Source of the DNA: an uncultured Bacilli bacterium
GTDB lineage: Bacteria; Bacillota_I; Bacilli_A; RFN20; CAG-826
Length of the DNA stretch: 53,823 nt
Direction: 5' to 3'
Assembly: GCA_944358985.1 (NCBI GenBank)
Contig: CALVSI010000007.1
Span: forward strand, 1-53,823
This document shows positions 49,891-53,823 of the stretch, in pieces. The notes beneath the pieces were generated by a model, which saw only the letters and a program-made list of their open reading frames with translations, did not search any database and was not told where the DNA came from. Each line of letters begins with the position of its first letter. Positions within the stretch are counted from its first letter, which is position 1. The position numbers were made by a program, and so were the translations under genes.

Positions 49891-52809
49891 ATGAGAAAAA
49901 AAGAAACATCAGCCAGTAGTTCGCCTACTCAAAATAATAAAAAGATTGCTTATGAATCTTTAACAATTGAACAAACTAAGCAAGCTCTTTCAACTGATAT
50001 TGATAAAGGTTTAACAAACGAAGAGGCGAAAGCAAGATTAGAAAAATATGGTCCAAATAAATTACAAGAAAAAAAGAAAAAAAGTTGGATAAGAATATTT
50101 TTTGAACAAATGAACAATCCAATGATTTTTGTTCTTTTTGCTGCGATTGGTGTTTGTATAGCGGTTTCAATTTATGAAACAATCAATACAATGAATATTA
50201 TAAACGCTGGGGGAGAGGCTGCATTTGATTGGTTGGTAAATCATGGTTTTATAGAAAAAGAGACTCTCTTTGATCCAAATTTAATTGGTCCAGCGAGTAG
50301 TCAAATCAACTGGTTTTTAGATATTGGGGATTGGTCTGATGTCATTATTATTTTAGCGGTCGTTTTATTAAATTCGATTATTGGTACTGTTCAAGAAGTC
50401 AAAGCCCAAACATCCTTAGAAGCTTTAAAAAAGTTGTCGTCACCAGAATCCACTGTTATTAGAGGTGGGAAAAGATTTAAAGTTAAATCGTCTGATTTAG
50501 TTATTGGCGATGTAGTTATTTTAGAAGAGGGAGACACTATTGGAGCGGATTTACGTCTTGTTGAAGCTGTTAACTTAAAAGCAAATGAATCATCATTAAC
50601 TGGTGAATCTGTTCCTGTTGATAAAGATTGTCAAATAACTTTTTCTAACGAAGTAGCACTTGGTGACAAATGTAATATGGCTTTTATGTCCACTCCTGTT
50701 AGTTATGGTCGCGGTCGTGGTATTGTATGTGCAACAGGCATGAATACTGAAATAGGTAAAATTGCTACAGCATTAGATGAGGAAGAAGATAGCCAAACTC
50801 CACTTCAAAAAACATTAGCCAAACTATCAAAGTCCCTTGGTTTATTGACATTAGTAGTAGTTATTCTAGTCTTAATTGCAGACATTATTTGGATATTTGT
50901 TGATGGAAACGGAAGTAATATCGAATCCTGGATTGAAGCTATTTTATCTTCTATTGCATTAGCGGTTGCCGCAATTCCTGAAGGATTAGCTGCTGTTGTC
51001 ACAATTGTTTTATCTATAGGTGTTAGAAAGATGACAAAAGTTAACACAATTGTTAGAAAACTTCCATCTGTTGAAACATTAGGTGCTGTTAGTGTTGTTT
51101 GTAGTGATAAAACTGGCACTTTAACTCAAAATAAGATGACTGTTTTAAAAGCTTATACAAACAATTCTTTCTATGTAAGTGAAGATTTTAATAAAGAAAA
51201 TAAAGAAGAACATTTATTATTGCTAGCAAAAGGCATGTCGCTATGTAGTAACGCCACTGTTGATGAAGGATTGTATGGTGATCCTACTGAAATCGCTTTA
51301 GTGGCTTTTGCTAATGAATTTAACATGCGTAAAAAAGATTTAGAAAAGGCATTACCACGTGTCGATGAATTGCCTTTTGATTCAGTTAGGAAAATGATGT
51401 CTACCAAACACAAAAAAGATGATAAGAAACACATTATATTTACTAAAGGCGCATTGGATTCTATTCTTTCAAATACCTCGTTTATATTAGAAAATGGAAA
51501 AGAAAGAAAAATAACCAAACAAGATATTGATAAAATTTATGAAGTAAATTCCATGTATTCTAATGAGGCATTACGTGTATTGGCATTGGCTTATACAAAT
51601 AAGGAAACAATAGAAGAAAAAGATTTAATTTTTGTCGGTTTAGTGGCGATGATTGACCCCGCTAGACCTGAAGCAAAACCTGCGGTAAGCAAATTTAAAG
51701 GTGCTGGTATTGTCACAGTTATGATTACCGGTGATCATAAAGATACTGCTTTTGCTATCGCCAAAGAATTAGGAATTGTAGAATCAATTGATCAATGTGT
51801 AATGGGTAAGGAAATCGATGCTTTAACTTTTGATGAATTATGCGAAATTTGTAAAAAAACTAGGGTTTTTGCAAGAGTTTCGCCAGAAAACAAGGTCCAA
51901 ATTGTCAAAGTTTTCCAAGCAAATGGCAATATTTGTGCGATGACAGGTGATGGTGTTAATGACGCTCCTTCTTTAAAAGCAGCAGATATTGGTATTGCAA
52001 TGGGTATTACTGGAACTGATGTCGCTAAAGGTGCTGCTGATATGGTTTTAACCGATGATAATTTTGCTAGTATTGAAAAAGCGGTAGAAGAAGGTAGGGG
52101 GATTTATGCAAACATCAAGAAAACCGTTATTTTCTTACTTTCTTCAAATATTGCAGAAGTATTAGCAATGTTTTTCATTATATGTATTGGTTTTCCCGCT
52201 CCATTAATTGCCATTCATTTGCTTTGGGTTAATTTGATTACTGACTCAACACCAGCTATTGCATTAGGTATGGATGGAAAAGATAGTAATATCATGAAAG
52301 AAAAACCACGAGATCCAAAAGAAACTTTCTTTGCTCATGGTGGCCTTATTATTACTTTAGTTTATGGTGCAATATTAACTATAGCCGTATTACTTGCTTA
52401 CTTTAGCTGTGCTTGGTTACATGGCGTATTTGATTTTAATGGTATTAAAAATCTATATTCCAATGATCCTACAATTTTGCATGAAGCTCAAACGATGGCT
52501 TTTACGACTTTAGCCGTTGGAGAATTATTCCACATGGTTGGAATGTCTAATATCAAGCAAAGTTTTGTTAGAATTTTTGCTAAGAAAAATTACATGATGT
52601 TAATCGCTTTTGTCGTCGGTATTGCTTTGCAATTGTTTGTTATTGAGACTCCAGGAGTTCAAGATGTTTTTAGTACCGCTAATCTTGATTGGAAAGAATG
52701 GTTAATTACTTGTTCGCTTTCTGTTATCCCATTAGTGGCACACGAGTTGATTGTCTTTGGCATGTGGATTAAAAACAAAATCAAAAACAAAAAAATACAA
52801 ACAAATTAA
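49891..52809 (+). CDS. P-type cation-transporting ATPase (Ca2+/Mn2+ type)
   Basis: 972-residue membrane pump of the PMCA/SERCA-like P2 group. It has the actuator TGES (237-240), the phosphorylated Asp406 in CSDKTGTLT, GDGVNDAPSL with the hinge, PEGL (363-366) in TM4 and NLITDSTPA in TM6, which keeps the Asn, Thr and Asp that bind calcium in SERCA. TM4 reads PEGLA where most relatives have PEGLP, a possible selectivity change. An unusually long extracellular loop (about 100-150) lies between TM1 and TM2. The yybP-ykoY riboswitch upstream argues for manganese export, as for the pneumococcal MgtA pump, rather than calcium alone. GGAG precedes the ATG. Confidence 0.93.
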   Translation: MRKKETSASSSPTQNNKKIAYESLTIEQTKQALSTDIDKGLTNEEAKARLEKYGPNKLQEKKKKSWIRIFFEQMNNPMIFVLFAAIGVCIAVSIYETINTMNIINAGGEAAFDWLVNHGFIEKETLFDPNLIGPASSQINWFLDIGDWSDVIIILAVVLLNSIIGTVQEVKAQTSLEALKKLSSPESTVIRGGKRFKVKSSDLVIGDVVILEEGDTIGADLRLVEAVNLKANESSLTGESVPVDKDCQITFSNEVALGDKCNMAFMSTPVSYGRGRGIVCATGMNTEIGKIATALDEEEDSQTPLQKTLAKLSKSLGLLTLVVVILVLIADIIWIFVDGNGSNIESWIEAILSSIALAVAAIPEGLAAVVTIVLSIGVRKMTKVNTIVRKLPSVETLGAVSVVCSDKTGTLTQNKMTVLKAYTNNSFYVSEDFNKENKEEHLLLLAKGMSLCSNATVDEGLYGDPTEIALVAFANEFNMRKKDLEKALPRVDELPFDSVRKMMSTKHKKDDKKHIIFTKGALDSILSNTSFILENGKERKITKQDIDKIYEVNSMYSNEALRVLALAYTNKETIEEKDLIFVGLVAMIDPARPEAKPAVSKFKGAGIVTVMITGDHKDTAFAIAKELGIVESIDQCVMGKEIDALTFDELCEICKKTRVFARVSPENKVQIVKVFQANGNICAMTGDGVNDAPSLKAADIGIAMGITGTDVAKGAADMVLTDDNFASIEKAVEEGRGIYANIKKTVIFLLSSNIAEVLAMFFIICIGFPAPLIAIHLLWVNLITDSTPAIALGMDGKDSNIMKEKPRDPKETFFAHGGLIITLVYGAILTIAVLLAYFSCAWLHGVFDFNGIKNLYSNDPTILHEAQTMAFTTLAVGELFHMVGMSNIKQSFVRIFAKKNYMMLIAFVVGIALQLFVIETPGVQDVFSTANLDWKEWLITCSLSVIPLVAHELIVFGMWIKNKIKNKKIQTN

Positions 52810-52861
52810 CTAATATTGGTCAATAATTTAAGATTTGGTTTTAACTGATTGCAAATTATTC

Positions 52862-52889
52862 TTGCAATAAGTGCGTATTTAAATATAAT
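52862..52889 (+). promoter_or_regulatory. Promoter of the tRNA cluster
   Basis: TTGCAA (52862-52867) and TATAAT (52884-52889) with 16 bp between, followed by a GC-rich start region and tRNA-Thr at 52913. Confidence 0.7.
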
Positions 52890-52912
52890 ATTATTTGCTG
52901 CGCTGCTAGAAC

Positions 52913-52989
52913 GCCGACTTAGCTCAATCTGGCAGAGCAACTGAATCGTAATCAGTAGGTTGTAGGTTCAATTCCTATAGTCGGCACCA
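52913..52989 (+). tRNA. tRNA-Thr (anticodon CGT)
   Basis: 77 nt including the encoded CCA. Acceptor GCCGACT/AGTCGGC, anticodon stem ACTGA/TCAGT with loop ATCGTAA, anticodon CGT reading ACG. T arm contains TTCAATTC. Confidence 0.95.
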
Positions 52990-53007
52990 AAATTATTGAC
53001 CAGCTAT

Positions 53008-53083
53008 GGATGTTTAGCTCAGCTGGGAGAGCACCTGTTTGACGTACAGGAGGTCGAGGGTTCGATCCCCCCAGCATCCACCA
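53008..53083 (+). tRNA. tRNA-Val (anticodon GAC)
   Basis: 76 nt including encoded CCA. Acceptor GGATGTT/AGCATCC (one G-T), anticodon stem CCTGT/ACAGG with loop TTGACGT, anticodon GAC. Eighteen bases after tRNA-Thr, so both are on one transcript. Confidence 0.95.
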
Positions 53084-53095
53084 AATTATAAAAAT

Positions 53096-53116
53096 ACCGG
53101 TGTTCCGGTTTTTTTA
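53096..53116 (+). terminator. Terminator between tRNA-Val and tRNA-Gly
   Basis: ACCGG (53096-53100), loop TGTT, CCGGT (53105-53109), then a T run. The stem is short but GC-rich, and it splits the tRNA cluster into two transcripts or reduces tRNA-Gly expression. Confidence 0.75.
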
Positions 53117-53123
53117 TACAAAC

Positions 53124-53194
53124 GCACCTGTAGTTCAATGGTAGAACGTTAGCTTCCCAAGCTGAATACGCGAGTTCGATTCTCGTCAGGTGCT
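53124..53194 (+). tRNA. tRNA-Gly (anticodon CCC), CCA not encoded
   Basis: 71 nt to the discriminator base. Acceptor GCACCTG/CAGGTGC, anticodon stem TTAGC/GCTGA with loop TTCCCAA, anticodon CCC reading GGG. The DNA continues CCG, so CCA must be added after transcription, unlike the other tRNAs here. Confidence 0.93.
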
Positions 53195-53340
53195 CCGTCT
53201 AAATCAAATTGTAATTGTAACGCTTTAGATAATTTAATATTTAAATTCGTTTAACTTCCAATTAAAAACAATTTAAAAATTATAAACTTTTACATTTTTT
53301 TAAAATTAAATTAAAATATTTTTTTGGAGGATTTAAATAT

Positions 53341-53712
53341 ATGGTCAATAGAATAATTTTAAATGAGACAAGTTATCATGGTCGTTGTGCAATTTTAGAA
53401 ATTGCAATTGAAGCCAAAGCAAGAGGATTTAAAAAAGCGTTTCTTTGCTCGGATCCTGATTTATTAAAATTTCATGTCACAGATAAAGTTATTGATGTTT
53501 TAAAAAGTAATAATTTAGATTATGAAATTTATTCTGATATTAAAGCTAACCCAACAATTGAAAACGTTTTACATGGCGTTGAAACATTTCAAAAAAGTGG
53601 GGCTGATTATATCATCGCGGCTGGAGGTGGTTATAACAATGCTTGTGCTCCTGGAAACCCACGCACAGCATCTGTAAAAGAAATTAAAAATTTGTATAAA
53701 TCATTAATGTAA
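53341..53712 (+). pseudogene. fucO: fucO-like lactaldehyde reductase with large in-frame internal deletion
   Basis: 123 residues. Residues 1-97 match the start of FucO-type iron alcohol dehydrogenases (NRIILNET, PTIENV, FQKSGADYIIA.GGG). Residues from about 101 on (CAPGNPRTASVKEIKNLYKS) match the very end of the same family (CTGGNPREAT.EDI..LY). The middle of about 260 residues, holding the iron-binding Asp and three His, is gone, but the frame is intact. GGAGG precedes the ATG, so a short protein is probably still made, without dehydrogenase activity. FucO would reduce the lactaldehyde made by RhaD. An assembly or sequencing artefact is the main alternative. Confidence 0.8.
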
Positions 53713-53747
53713 AATATTTATATTTTTTCTTTTTAAAATATAGTATG

Positions 53748-53794
53748 AAGAATTGAATTCTTAAGTGCAACACATTCCTTGACCCCTAGGGGTC
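53748..53794. repeat. Two adjacent perfect palindromes
   Basis: AAGAATT-G-AATTCTT (53748-53762) and GACCCCTAGGGGTC (53781-53794), 18 bases apart. The second is GC-rich in AT-rich DNA. No T run follows, so neither is a clear terminator; a protein site or structured leader of a gene beyond the window is possible. Confidence 0.45.
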
Positions 53795-53823
53795 GCGAAA
53801 ACAAATAATTAAAAAGTTCATAG

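Noticed and set aside
49891-52809. Magnesium transporter MgtA/MgtB
   Set aside because: TM4 and TM6 motifs are of the calcium/manganese group, and the riboswitch is of the manganese class.

Overview
The window looks like a chromosomal segment from a low-GC, AT-rich Gram-positive-type bacterium, probably a Bacillota or Mycoplasmatota-like gut lineage. Evidence: very AT-rich intergenic DNA, strong AGGAGG-type ribosome sites, lipobox lipoproteins, C-terminal membrane anchors rather than LPXTG signals, and Firmicute-type LplB/YtcP and MalEFG transporters. TGA works as a stop: rhaD ends in TGA within an ATGA overlap with rhaB, so this is not a UGA=Trp mycoplasma. The species cannot be named from sequence alone.

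Layout. (1) 0.1-3.5 kb, minus strand: rhamnose catabolism operon rhaA-rhaD-rhaB, with rhaB short at its C-terminus, divergent from a DeoR-family regulator (3.6-4.4 kb). (2) 4.5-21.8 kb, plus strand: a run of twelve tightly spaced genes. It encodes an ABC importer (extended ATPase, LplB- and YtcP-type permeases, lipoprotein binding protein), a nucleoside-hydrolase-family enzyme, five secreted or surface proteins built from a repeated beta-rich module and/or a GH43-like propeller, a YesL-like membrane protein and a ribokinase. I read this as an uncharacterised surface-glycan capture, import and breakdown system, and it is the strongest candidate for something new here. (3) 21.8-22.5 kb: a decayed CapF/WbjC gene tail and 20-bp tandem repeats, near an apparent shift to more AT-rich DNA. 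(4) 22.5-26.3 kb: ATP-grasp protein, GT-C-like membrane protein and guanine deaminase.

(5) 26.3-36.2 kb, minus strand: a maltodextrin operon malE-(attenuator)-malF-malG-amylase-ATPase plus two unknown lipoproteins. Its ATPase carries an inserted coiled coil of about 200 residues. (6) 36.5-39.6 kb: small membrane protein, tRNA-Leu, a DUF4143-type AAA ATPase preceded by three 34-bp-period repeats, then gene remnants including a GrpB-like tail. (7) 39.7-49.7 kb: polysaccharide export and synthesis genes (flippase, gpsA, three glycosyltransferases, TupA-like ATP-grasp, an FtsX/MacB-like membrane protein without an ATPase, a polymerase and an initiating sugar transferase). (8) 49.7-52.8 kb: a yybP-ykoY-type manganese riboswitch followed by a P-type Ca/Mn-type ATPase. 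(9) 52.9-53.8 kb: tRNA-Thr, tRNA-Val and tRNA-Gly, then a fucO-like gene that has lost its central part in frame, and two palindromes.

How the parts fit. Rhamnose freed from imported glycans would be isomerised, phosphorylated and split to DHAP and lactaldehyde. The enzyme that normally reduces lactaldehyde is present only as a deleted derivative. Ribose freed by the nucleoside-hydrolase-like enzyme would be trapped by the ribokinase at the end of the same gene run. The two large ABC ATPases share an unusual extended C-terminus, which suggests a lineage-specific form of MalK regulation.
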